Assembly: GCF_000632225.1 (NCBI RefSeq)
Contig: NZ_JFYV01000002.1
Span: 1 to 64,000 of the forward strand
Direction of reading: 5' to 3'
DNA: 64,000 bases
Origin: Sphingomonas sp. RIT328
Lineage (GTDB): Bacteria > Pseudomonadota > Alphaproteobacteria > Sphingomonadales > Sphingomonadaceae
Position 1 is the stretch's first letter. Every line of letters starts with the position of its first letter. The notes beneath the pieces are model-generated. The model was not told where the DNA came from, searched no databases, and worked only from the letters and a program-made list of their open reading frames with translations. The translations under genes and the position numbers were made by a program. This document shows, one piece after another, positions 27,656 to 34,932 of this stretch.

Positions 27656-28275
27656 CCGATATACCGCCCCGGCCGGTGCCAGGCGATCAGGATCAGGCTC
27701 ATCGCGGCGGCGCTGACCGCCGACCAGCCGAGTTGCGTCAACGTCAGCATCGGCGCGGAGACGGCGAGGATCACCACGTCGATCGCGATCTGCGAACGGC
27801 CGGCATTCCAGCCGTGTTTGCGCTGCAGCCATAAGGTGATGACACCGGTACCGCCGACGCCGGCCTGATGGCGGGCGAGCGACAGGATGCCCATGCCGAT
27901 CACCGTGCCGCCGACGAGCGCGGCGAAGGCGGGATGGATGTCGAGGATATGCACCGACACCCGCGCGAGCGTCGACAAGGCGGCGATGCCGCCGTTGACG
28001 ATCGCCGACTTGACCGCGAACCGCGCGCCCATCACCCGATGCGCGAAGGCGAAGAAGGGGATGTTGATCAGCGTGAACAGCACGCCCGCGGGCAGCGGGA
28101 TCGAATAGGAGAGCAACAGCGCGATGCCGGCGACGCCGCCGGTGACGAGCCCCGCCGCCTTGAGGAAGATCAGGCCGACGACGATGAGGATGCAGCCGAT
28201 CAGCAGCGCATAGCCGTCCTCGGCAAGACTATGCGGGCGGCCGGGCGGATCGGCGGGACGGGCGGAAGACGGCAT
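27649..28275 (-). CDS. YitT-family membrane protein
   Basis: 208 residues with five or six hydrophobic helices (about 23-40, 44-64, 66-84, 110-130, 165-192) and the YitT signature GLVTGGVAGIALLLSY. Function of the family is unknown, perhaps a transporter. Its 3' end overlaps the pseudogene end by a few bases in convergent orientation. Confidence 0.88.
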   Translation of the reverse strand: MPSSARPADPPGRPHSLAEDGYALLIGCILIVVGLIFLKAAGLVTGGVAGIALLLSYSIPLPAGVLFTLINIPFFAFAHRVMGARFAVKSAIVNGGIAALSTLARVSVHILDIHPAFAALVGGTVIGMGILSLARHQAGVGGTGVITLWLQRKHGWNAGRSQIAIDVVILAVSAPMLTLTQLGWSAVSAAAMSLILIAWHRPGRYIGH

Positions 28276-28376
28276 CGGACCTCATCAGGACGGGTCAGGC
28301 GCCTCTCCCGGGCGATGCCGCTCGTCGTGGCGGCATCGCGGTCTATACAGCAAGGATCGTCCGGCGAAAGCCGTGC

Positions 28377-28649
28377 TCAGCCGAGGCGGCGATGCTTGCC
28401 GCCATACCGATGGCCGACATATTCGCCGATCCGCGCCATCTCGCGCGCCGCGCCACGCGTCGCCTCGGTGCAGCAGGGCAGGGGATCGCGCTCGGCTTGC
28501 GCCGCCCGCATCGCGACGCGATCGGTCAGCTCCTCGATATCGGCGCGGCTGAGCAGGTTTTTCTCGCGCAACAGGCACAGCAGGCTCTGCAGGATCACCA
28601 GGCTCTCGTCGCCCGCGGGATGCACGCCGCCGACCGGCATATTGTCCAT
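28377..28649 (-). CDS. Small protein of unknown function
   Basis: 90 residues; ATG after AAGGAG with 8-nt spacing, which decides the start within a much longer open frame. A helical central part (DESLVILQSLLCLLREKNLLSRADIEELTDR) resembles a dimerising helix pair, followed by a CC pair and a basic C-terminus (GHRYGGKHRR). No signal peptide. No family recognised; a regulatory or adaptor role is only a guess. A 7-bp dyad precedes it. Confidence 0.75.
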   Translation of the reverse strand: MDNMPVGGVHPAGDESLVILQSLLCLLREKNLLSRADIEELTDRVAMRAAQAERDPLPCCTEATRGAAREMARIGEYVGHRYGGKHRRLG

Positions 28650-28672
28650 GATCGCTCTCCTTATGCTTTGAA

Positions 28673-28691
28673 GAAAGAGTATGCCTCTTTC
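28673..28691. promoter_or_regulatory. Dyad GAAAGAG-N5-CTCTTTC
   Basis: A perfect 7-bp inverted repeat (28673-28679 and 28685-28691) lies 24-42 nt upstream of the 90-residue protein's ATG and in the AT-richer part of a divergent gap before the alpha/beta hydrolase. Fits an operator for a dimeric regulator; no regulator is known. Confidence 0.4.
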
Positions 28692-28832
28692 GCAGACTTG
28701 CAAAGGCTCATTTTCGACGGTCCGTCCCGTCGCTTCCGGGCTCGTCGGCCGGGCGTACGGACAGACGAGGCTGGACATGGCCGCCGTGATGGCGGACGGA
28801 GCGCTCCCCATCGCAGCATCAGGATCGACGTC

Positions 28833-29609
28833 GTGGCCGCAGTCCCCACCGAACCGCAGTATTTCGCGAGCTTCGACGGCACGCGTATCGCCTGGCGGGA
28901 GCTCGGCACGGGGCAGCCGGTGATACTGATTCACGGCTATTTCTCGACCGCCGAGGTCAATTGGATCAAATATGGCCATGCCGCCAAGCTCGCCGCGCGC
29001 GGCTTTCGGGTGATCATGCCCGATCTGCGCGGCCATGGCCTCAGCGACCGGCCGCATGACGTAGCCGCTTACCCGCCGGATGCGCTGATGCGCGACGGCA
29101 TGGCGCTGGTCGCGCATCTCGCGCTGACCGATTACGATCTCGGCGGCTATTCGCTCGGCGGGCGGACGACGATGCGGATGCTGGTCAACGGCGCGACGCC
29201 GCGGCGCGCGGTGCTCGCCGGCATGGGGCTGACCGGCATCCTCACCACCGCCGGGCGCGGCGATTATTTCCGCAAGGTGCTGACCAACCTCGGCAACTTC
29301 GAACGCGGCAGCAACGAGTGGATGACCGAGGCGTTTCTCAAGACGACCAAGGGCGATCCGGTCGCGCTGCTCCACGTGCTGGAGACGTTCGTCGACACGC
29401 CGATCGAGGCGGTCGAGGCGGTGGCGGTGCCGACCGCGGTCATCACCGGCGCGGAGGATGACGACAATGGATCGGGGGCGGCGCTGGCGGCGGCGATCCC
29501 GCAGGCCGTTTTCCAGGAAATCCCCGGCGGTCATATGAGCGCCGTCGCCAAGCCGGAACTGGGCGATGCGATCGCCGCCTTCTTCGCCGGCGATCACGCC
29601 CCGCAGTAA
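28833..29609 (+). CDS. Alpha/beta hydrolase
   Basis: 258 residues from a GTG at 28833 that has AGGA 8 nt upstream; longer frames upstream overlap the divergent small gene. The fold is shown by the oxyanion IHGYFST, nucleophile Ser107 (GYSLGG), Asp209/210 (GAEDDD) and His234 (GGHMSAV). No signal peptide, so cytoplasmic esterase or similar; substrate unknown. Confidence 0.9.
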   Translation: MAAVPTEPQYFASFDGTRIAWRELGTGQPVILIHGYFSTAEVNWIKYGHAAKLAARGFRVIMPDLRGHGLSDRPHDVAAYPPDALMRDGMALVAHLALTDYDLGGYSLGGRTTMRMLVNGATPRRAVLAGMGLTGILTTAGRGDYFRKVLTNLGNFERGSNEWMTEAFLKTTKGDPVALLHVLETFVDTPIEAVEAVAVPTAVITGAEDDDNGSGAALAAAIPQAVFQEIPGGHMSAVAKPELGDAIAAFFAGDHAPQ

Positions 29610-29778
29610 GGCGGCCGCCCGCTCATCGCTCTGGCGAGGGTTGGAGCGTCGATGAGGTTCGCGCGGAGGCGCGGAGGGTGATGGGCGGCGTCCGTCGCTC
29701 CGAAACCATCGCCCTAGGCGGGGCCGTCCGACCTTCTGCCCGCGGTGTTCGCGCCGCGATGCAGAAGGCCGCTCGCTA

Positions 29779-30318
29779 TCACAGCTTGTCGGGGATAGTG
29801 TTCTCGTCGGCGATCCCGGCTTCGAACGATCCGGACGCATCCTCGCCGGCGGGGCTATGCGCCTTGGCCGATTTGGGGGTGCTGCCGCGCAGCGAGAGCA
29901 AGGCTGCGGCGGCGACCGCGCCGACCGTCGCAACACCGGCGCCGATCGCGGCGATGCCCCATTTGTTCGTCTCGCCGCTCTTCTTGGCGGCCGGCTTGCC
30001 CGCCTTCTTCGCGCCGGCCCGCGGCGTCGACCGTTGGGTCGAGCGCGGCTTGACCGACTTGGCCGCGGCGGCGACCGCGCTCTCCGCCTTGCCGGCGACC
30101 GCCTTGGCGCGGCGCGTGGTCGCGGCCGCGGCATCGCTGACCGCCTCTTCGACCTTGGCGACCGTCGACGGCGCCTCCGGCTTGGCGCGCGGGCGGCGTG
30201 GCTTGGCGGGGGCCTTGGCGGCGGTGGCGCGGGTCGTCGTGGTCTTGCGCGGCGCGCGACGACGCGGCGTTACCGCAGGCGTGTCGGTCTTCGGCGAGTC
30301 GTCGGTGTCATCGGCCAC
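29779..30318 (-). CDS. Ala/Lys-rich protein with one C-terminal membrane helix
   Basis: 179 residues from a GTG with GGGAGG upstream. An acidic start (MADDTDDSPKTD) is followed by a long basic, Ala/Lys/Arg/Pro-rich, histone-H1-like region (15-115), then a hydrophobic helix (about 120-143) and an acidic tail. It could bind nucleic acid or cell-wall polymers near the membrane. No domain recognised. Convergent with the hydrolase and downstream of amn on the same strand. Confidence 0.7.
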   Translation of the reverse strand: MADDTDDSPKTDTPAVTPRRRAPRKTTTTRATAAKAPAKPRRPRAKPEAPSTVAKVEEAVSDAAAATTRRAKAVAGKAESAVAAAAKSVKPRSTQRSTPRAGAKKAGKPAAKKSGETNKWGIAAIGAGVATVGAVAAAALLSLRGSTPKSAKAHSPAGEDASGSFEAGIADENTIPDKL

Positions 30319-30389
30319 GGCGGGACCTCCCTGATTGATTCGGAAGCGAAACGCATTGGAACCCGATGGTTTCCGCCCGGCCTGTACGA

Positions 30390-31826
30390 TCAGCGGAACG
30401 GCGGTTCGTCAAAGGCGCGCAGCTTGCGGCTGTGCAGCTTGGCGCCCTCGCGCCGGAGCTGCTCGCACGTCTCGATGCCGATCCGCATATGTTCGCTGAT
30501 CGCGCGCTCGTAGAAGCGGTTCGCCTGCCCCGGCAGCTTGAGCTCGCCGTGCAGCGGCTTGTCGGAGACGCACAGCAACGTCCCATAGGGGACGCGGAAG
30601 CGATAACCCTGCGCCGCGATCGTCGCCGACTCCATGTCGATCCCGACCGCGCGGCTGAGCGAGAAGCGCAGGGCGGAGGCCGAATAGCGCAACTCCCAGT
30701 TGCGATCGTCGGTGGTGACGATCGTGCCGGTGCGCAGCCGGCGCTTGAGTTCGTCGCCGGTCTGGCCGCTGACGATCTCGGAGGCGCGGGCGAGCGCCTG
30801 CTGGACCTCGGCGATCGCCGGCACCGGAATTTCGGGCGGCAGCACGTCGTCGAGGACATGGTCGTCGCGCAGATAGGCATGGGCGAGGACATAGTCGCCG
30901 ATCCGCTGCGACGGGCGCAGGCCGCCGCAATGGCCGATCATCAGCCACGCCTCGGGCCGCATCACCGCGAGGTGATCGCAGATCGTCTTGGCGTTGGACG
31001 GCCCGACGCCGATGTTGACCAGCGTGATGCCGGTGCGGTCGTCCGCCATCAGATGATAGGCCGGCATCTGATGCCGCCGCCACGCACTGTCGTTGACGAG
31101 CTTGTCGACGTCGCCCGGCTGGTCGATGACGATATTGCCCGCGCCGGACAGCGCGGTGAAACGGCTGTCCGGCCCGAGCTGCGACGCACCCCAGCGGACG
31201 AATTCATCGACATAGCGATGGTAGTTGGTGAACAGCACGAAGCGCTGCGTATGCTCCGACGGCGTGCCCATATAATGGCGCAGCCGCGCGAGGCTGAAGT
31301 CGGTGCGCAGCGCGTCGAACAGCGCCAGCGGACGGGTGCCGCCCGTCTCGATCCACAGGCCGTCGGCGATCTCGTCGCCGATATGCGCGAGCTCGGTGGC
31401 GGGGAAGTGGCGCGACAGCTCGGTCGCCGACACGGTATCGAGGCTCAGCGCGTGGCCGGGATCGAGCACGTAGGGAAAGGGGATTTCCTGCCGCCCCGGC
31501 ACCGCCTCGACCTCGACGTCATAATCCTCGATCAGCAGGGTCAGCTGTTCGGTCAGATAATCGGCGAACAGCGCCGGCTTGGTGACGCTGATCGTATAAT
31601 CGCCGGGCGAGACCAGCCGCCCGAACGAGCGCAGCGGCGTCGGCCGGTCGCCGACGCTGCGGTAGCGCAGATGGATGACGGGATAGGCGAAGGAGCCGTC
31701 GATCCGGCTTTCGGGCGACGGCGGCGTGCCGTCGGTCAGATAGGCGTTGAGCGCTGCCTGCAACCGCTCGACGGAGGCGCGGTAGAGCTGGTCGAGGTCG
31801 GCAACGATACGGGATGCGAGTGTCAT
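30390..31826 (-). CDS. amn: AMP nucleosidase
   Basis: Hydrolyses AMP to adenine and ribose 5-phosphate, adjusting the adenylate pool. 478 residues: AMP-nucleosidase N-terminal domain (1-175) and a purine nucleoside phosphorylase-like C-terminal domain with LVNIGVGPSNAKT, IGHCGGLRPSQ and AVGIDMESATIA. Length and both domains match the E. coli type. Alone on its transcript or with the downstream Lys-rich protein. Confidence 0.95.
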   Translation of the reverse strand: MTLASRIVADLDQLYRASVERLQAALNAYLTDGTPPSPESRIDGSFAYPVIHLRYRSVGDRPTPLRSFGRLVSPGDYTISVTKPALFADYLTEQLTLLIEDYDVEVEAVPGRQEIPFPYVLDPGHALSLDTVSATELSRHFPATELAHIGDEIADGLWIETGGTRPLALFDALRTDFSLARLRHYMGTPSEHTQRFVLFTNYHRYVDEFVRWGASQLGPDSRFTALSGAGNIVIDQPGDVDKLVNDSAWRRHQMPAYHLMADDRTGITLVNIGVGPSNAKTICDHLAVMRPEAWLMIGHCGGLRPSQRIGDYVLAHAYLRDDHVLDDVLPPEIPVPAIAEVQQALARASEIVSGQTGDELKRRLRTGTIVTTDDRNWELRYSASALRFSLSRAVGIDMESATIAAQGYRFRVPYGTLLCVSDKPLHGELKLPGQANRFYERAISEHMRIGIETCEQLRREGAKLHSRKLRAFDEPPFR

Positions 31827-32073
31827 CCCGGATGGTTACGCAAAGGTGGTGACGGTGGCAAGACAGTGGCGGGGACGGTGCCGCGGCGTGGCGGGTGCAG
31901 CCCCGGTGCCACCTGTCGATGCGGACCTATTCGTGAGCTGAGGAATGGCCGTCATGTCTCTGCGCAGGCGCACCACCCCGGCTCTCGCCGGGACGGTCAC
32001 ACCTTTTGCAGCGCCCGGGGCGCGATCCGACCCCGCCGACGATCGCGTCCCGATCGATCGGGCCTCGACGCCC

Positions 32074-32553
32074 TCACATCGTCTCGAGCAGATGCTCCGC
32101 GCTGCTCACCTTGAACTCGCCAGGGGCTTCGACGTGGAGCTGCTTCACGACGCCGTTCTCGACCAGCATCGCATAGCGCTGGCTGCGCTTGCCCATGCCG
32201 AACTTGCTGCCGTCCATCGTCAGCCCGAGTGCCTCGGCGAAGTCGCCGTTGCCGTCGGCGAGCATCGTGATCCCCTCGGCGCCGGAGGCCTTCGCCCAGG
32301 CGGCCATCACGAACGGATCGTTGACCGAGATGCAGGCGATCTCGTCCACGCCCTTGGCGGCGAGCGCGTCGCGCTTCTCGACGAAGCCGGGCAGGTGCTT
32401 GGCCGAGCAGGTCGGGGTGAAGGCGCCCGGCACCGCGAACAGCGCGACGGTGCGGCCATCGAAAAAAGCGTTGGTGGTGACCTGGTCGGGGCCATCCGCG
32501 GTGACCTTGGTCAGGGTGGCGGCAGGAAGCGTATCGCCGACGGTGATCGTCAT
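32074..32553 (-). CDS. Peroxiredoxin, Prx5-type
   Basis: Thiol peroxidase reducing H2O2 and organic peroxides. 159 residues; ATG after GGAG. Peroxidatic Cys49 lies in PGAFTPTCSAKHLPGF, the Prx5 signature. A second Cys (Cys74, IACIS) exists but not at the usual resolving position, so it may rely on glutathione/glutaredoxin or thioredoxin. Divergent from yqgE. Confidence 0.94.
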   Translation of the reverse strand: MTITVGDTLPAATLTKVTADGPDQVTTNAFFDGRTVALFAVPGAFTPTCSAKHLPGFVEKRDALAAKGVDEIACISVNDPFVMAAWAKASGAEGITMLADGNGDFAEALGLTMDGSKFGMGKRSQRYAMLVENGVVKQLHVEAPGEFKVSSAEHLLETM

Positions 32554-32675
32554 CTTGGGTCTCCGAAGCTCGGTGCAGGTGGCCGCCGGACGGCGTCACG
32601 AAAATCGCAGGTCGCACCCGCAGCGTGCGAATTCAAGCGTGGCAGAAGCGGGCGCGGGGCTTATGTTCGACGGCG

Positions 32676-33236
32676 ATGCAACAACGACGCTTTTTGTCCG
32701 GTCAGTTCCTGCTCGCGATGCCCGGCATGCGCGATCCCAGCTTCGATCATGCGGTGATCGCGATCTGCGCGCATGATGCGGAGGGCGCGGTCGGCATCGG
32801 CATCGGCGCGACGATCGAGGGATTGGGGCTGCACGACCTGCTCGACCAGTTCGATATCGCGCACGGCGCCGCGCCGGACGTGCCGATCCATTTCGGCGGC
32901 CCGGTCGATCCGCGCCGCGGCTTCGTCGTCCATTCGGGCGAATGGAGCGGGCAGGATACGATCGACGTCGCCGGTCGCTGGTCGATGACCAGCACGGTCG
33001 ACGTGCTGCGCGCGATCGCCGAGGGCAGCGGCCCGGCGCGCTTCGTCGTCGCGCTCGGCTATGCCGGCTGGGGCGACGGGCAGCTCGAGGGCGAACTGAC
33101 CGGCCCGGGCTGGTTCCACGTCGCCGGAGACACCGATCTGCTGTTCGACACGCGGCCCGACCGGCGCTGGACCGCGGCGTTCGAGGCGGCGGGGATCGAC
33201 CCGCGGCTGCTCGTCCCGGATGCCGGCACCGCCTGA
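32676..33236 (+). CDS. YqgE/AlgH family protein (UPF0301)
   Basis: 186 residues from ATG 32676 (MQQRRFLSGQFLLAMPGM); the open frame extends 17 codons upstream without family-like sequence. Signatures are LLAMPGMRDPSFDHAVI, HFGGPVDPRRGFVVHS and GYAGWGDGQLEGEL. Molecular role unknown in this family. It precedes ahcY on the same strand, but a likely operator sits between. Confidence 0.93.
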   Translation: MQQRRFLSGQFLLAMPGMRDPSFDHAVIAICAHDAEGAVGIGIGATIEGLGLHDLLDQFDIAHGAAPDVPIHFGGPVDPRRGFVVHSGEWSGQDTIDVAGRWSMTSTVDVLRAIAEGSGPARFVVALGYAGWGDGQLEGELTGPGWFHVAGDTDLLFDTRPDRRWTAAFEAAGIDPRLLVPDAGTA

Positions 33237-33254
33237 CCGTCGGGGTCGCACGAG

Positions 33255-33274
33255 ATATAAAGATATCTTTATAT
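33255..33274. promoter_or_regulatory. Perfect 20-bp palindrome upstream of ahcY
   Basis: ATATAAAGATATCTTTATAT is a perfect palindrome, strikingly AT-only in a ~70% GC region, ending 59 nt before the ahcY start codon. Its form fits a winged-helix dimer operator such as those of ArsR-family SahR-like regulators that control SAH/methionine cycle genes in proteobacteria; that assignment is inference from target gene and site shape. Confidence 0.7.
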
Positions 33275-33333
33275 TTGATCCACGGCACGCAACCGGCTAA
33301 GGCGCGCCATCCACTTCTTCAGGAGCATGCCAC

Positions 33334-34770
33334 GTGGCTACTGCGCTCGCGCCCAATGCTGGGACCGGCTCGACCAACGATTACGTCATCAAGGACCTCA
33401 GCCTTGCTGATTTCGGCCGCGCCGAGATCAAGATCGCCGAGACCGAGATGCCGGGCCTGATGGCGCTGCGTGACGAGTTCGGCGCGTCGCAGCCGCTCAA
33501 GGGCGCGCGCATCACCGGCTCGCTGCACATGACGATCCAGACCGCGGTGCTGATCGAGACGCTGACCGCGCTCGGCGCCGACGTCCGCTGGGCGACCTGC
33601 AACATCTTCTCGACGCAGGACCATGCCGCCGCCGCGATCGCCGCGACCGGCGTGCCGGTGTTCGCGGTGAAGGGCGAGAGCCTGGCCGACTATTGGGATT
33701 ATGTCGGCGACATCTTCTCCTGGGACCGCGACGTCGAGGGCCAGACCGCCAACATCATCCTCGACGACGGTGGCGACGCCACCATGTTCGCGCTGTGGGG
33801 CGCGAAGATCGAGGCCGGCGCGACGCTGCCCGAGCCCGAGAATGAGGAGGAAGTCGAATTCCAGCGCGCGCTCAAGGCGTTCCTCGCCAAGAAGCCGGGC
33901 TATCTGACCGAGACGGTCAAGAACCTGAAGGGCGTGTCGGAAGAGACGACGACCGGCGTCCACCGCCTGTACGAGATCGCCAAGAAGGGCGAGCTGCCGT
34001 TCCCGGCGATCAACGTCAACGATTCGGTCACCAAGTCGAAGTTCGACAACCTTTACGGCTGCAAGGAATCGCTGGTCGACGCGATCCGTCGCGCCACCGA
34101 CGTGATGCTCGCCGGCAAGGTCGCGGCCGTCGCCGGTTTCGGTGACGTCGGCAAGGGCTCGGCGCAGTCGCTGCGTAATGGCGGCGCGCGCGTCATGGTC
34201 ACCGAGATCGATCCGATCTGCGCGCTGCAGGCGGCGATGGAGGGCTTCGAGGTCGTGACGATGGACGAGGCGGTGAAGCGCGCCGACATCTTCGTCACCG
34301 CGACCGGCAATGCCGACGTCATCACCGCCGATCACATGAAGGCGATGAAGCCGATGTCGATCGTCTGCAACATCGGCCATTTCGACAGCGAGATCCAGAT
34401 CGCCGCGCTGTCGAACTACAAGTGGTCGGAAGTGAAGCCGGGCACCGACCTCGTCGAATTCCCCGACGGCAAGCAGATCATCGTCCTCGCCAAGGGCCGT
34501 CTGGTCAATCTCGGCTGCGCAACCGGCCACCCGTCGTTCGTCATGTCGGCGTCGTTCACCAACCAGACGCTCGCGCAGATCGAGCTGTGGACCAAGGGCG
34601 AGAATTACAAGAACGAGGTCTACGTCCTGCCCAAGCATCTCGACGAGAAGGTGGCGGCGCTCCACCTTGAGAAGCTCGGCGTGCAGCTGTCGAAGCTGAG
34701 CGAGAAGCAGGCGAGCTATATCGGCGTGCCGGTCGAAGGGCCGTTCAAGCCGGATCATTACCGCTATTGA
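33334..34770 (+). CDS. ahcY: Adenosylhomocysteinase
   Basis: NAD-dependent hydrolysis of S-adenosylhomocysteine to adenosine and homocysteine, relieving product inhibition of methyltransferases. 478 residues; GTG start with AGGAG 8 nt upstream. Motifs: [16 protein letters not shown], the dinucleotide fold [14 protein letters not shown], and the C-terminal PDHYRY that completes the neighbouring subunit's NAD site. Followed by a strong terminator, so it is separate from divL. Confidence 0.98.
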   Translation: MATALAPNAGTGSTNDYVIKDLSLADFGRAEIKIAETEMPGLMALRDEFGASQPLKGARITGSLHMTIQTAVLIETLTALGADVRWATCNIFSTQDHAAAAIAATGVPVFAVKGESLADYWDYVGDIFSWDRDVEGQTANIILDDGGDATMFALWGAKIEAGATLPEPENEEEVEFQRALKAFLAKKPGYLTETVKNLKGVSEETTTGVHRLYEIAKKGELPFPAINVNDSVTKSKFDNLYGCKESLVDAIRRATDVMLAGKVAAVAGFGDVGKGSAQSLRNGGARVMVTEIDPICALQAAMEGFEVVTMDEAVKRADIFVTATGNADVITADHMKAMKPMSIVCNIGHFDSEIQIAALSNYKWSEVKPGTDLVEFPDGKQIIVLAKGRLVNLGCATGHPSFVMSASFTNQTLAQIELWTKGENYKNEVYVLPKHLDEKVAALHLEKLGVQLSKLSEKQASYIGVPVEGPFKPDHYRY

Positions 34771-34795
34771 TCGCATCGCGATCGTGGTGACGGGG

Positions 34796-34830
34796 AGGGC
34801 GGTGCCGCGAGGCGCCGCCCTTTCTCGTTT
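34796..34830 (+). terminator. Rho-independent terminator after ahcY
   Basis: AGGGCGGTGCC (34796-34806), GCGA tetraloop, GGCGCCGCCCT (34811-34821): an 11-bp stem with one G-T wobble, followed by a T-rich stretch TTCTCGTTT. It begins 25 nt after the ahcY stop codon. Confidence 0.85.
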
Positions 34831-34932
34831 CCTCCCCGGCCGGGCGTGGAATGACGATCATTGCCGGTGGCGTAGCTTGCGTTCTACAGTCCGCACGTCC
34901 ACCCGTATGGGTGTGGGACGAGGGGCAAAGCG

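Noticed and set aside
33237..33333. SAH or SAM riboswitch before ahcY
   Set aside because: The leader is short, AT-rich at the palindrome, and lacks the expected conserved helices; an operator explains it better.
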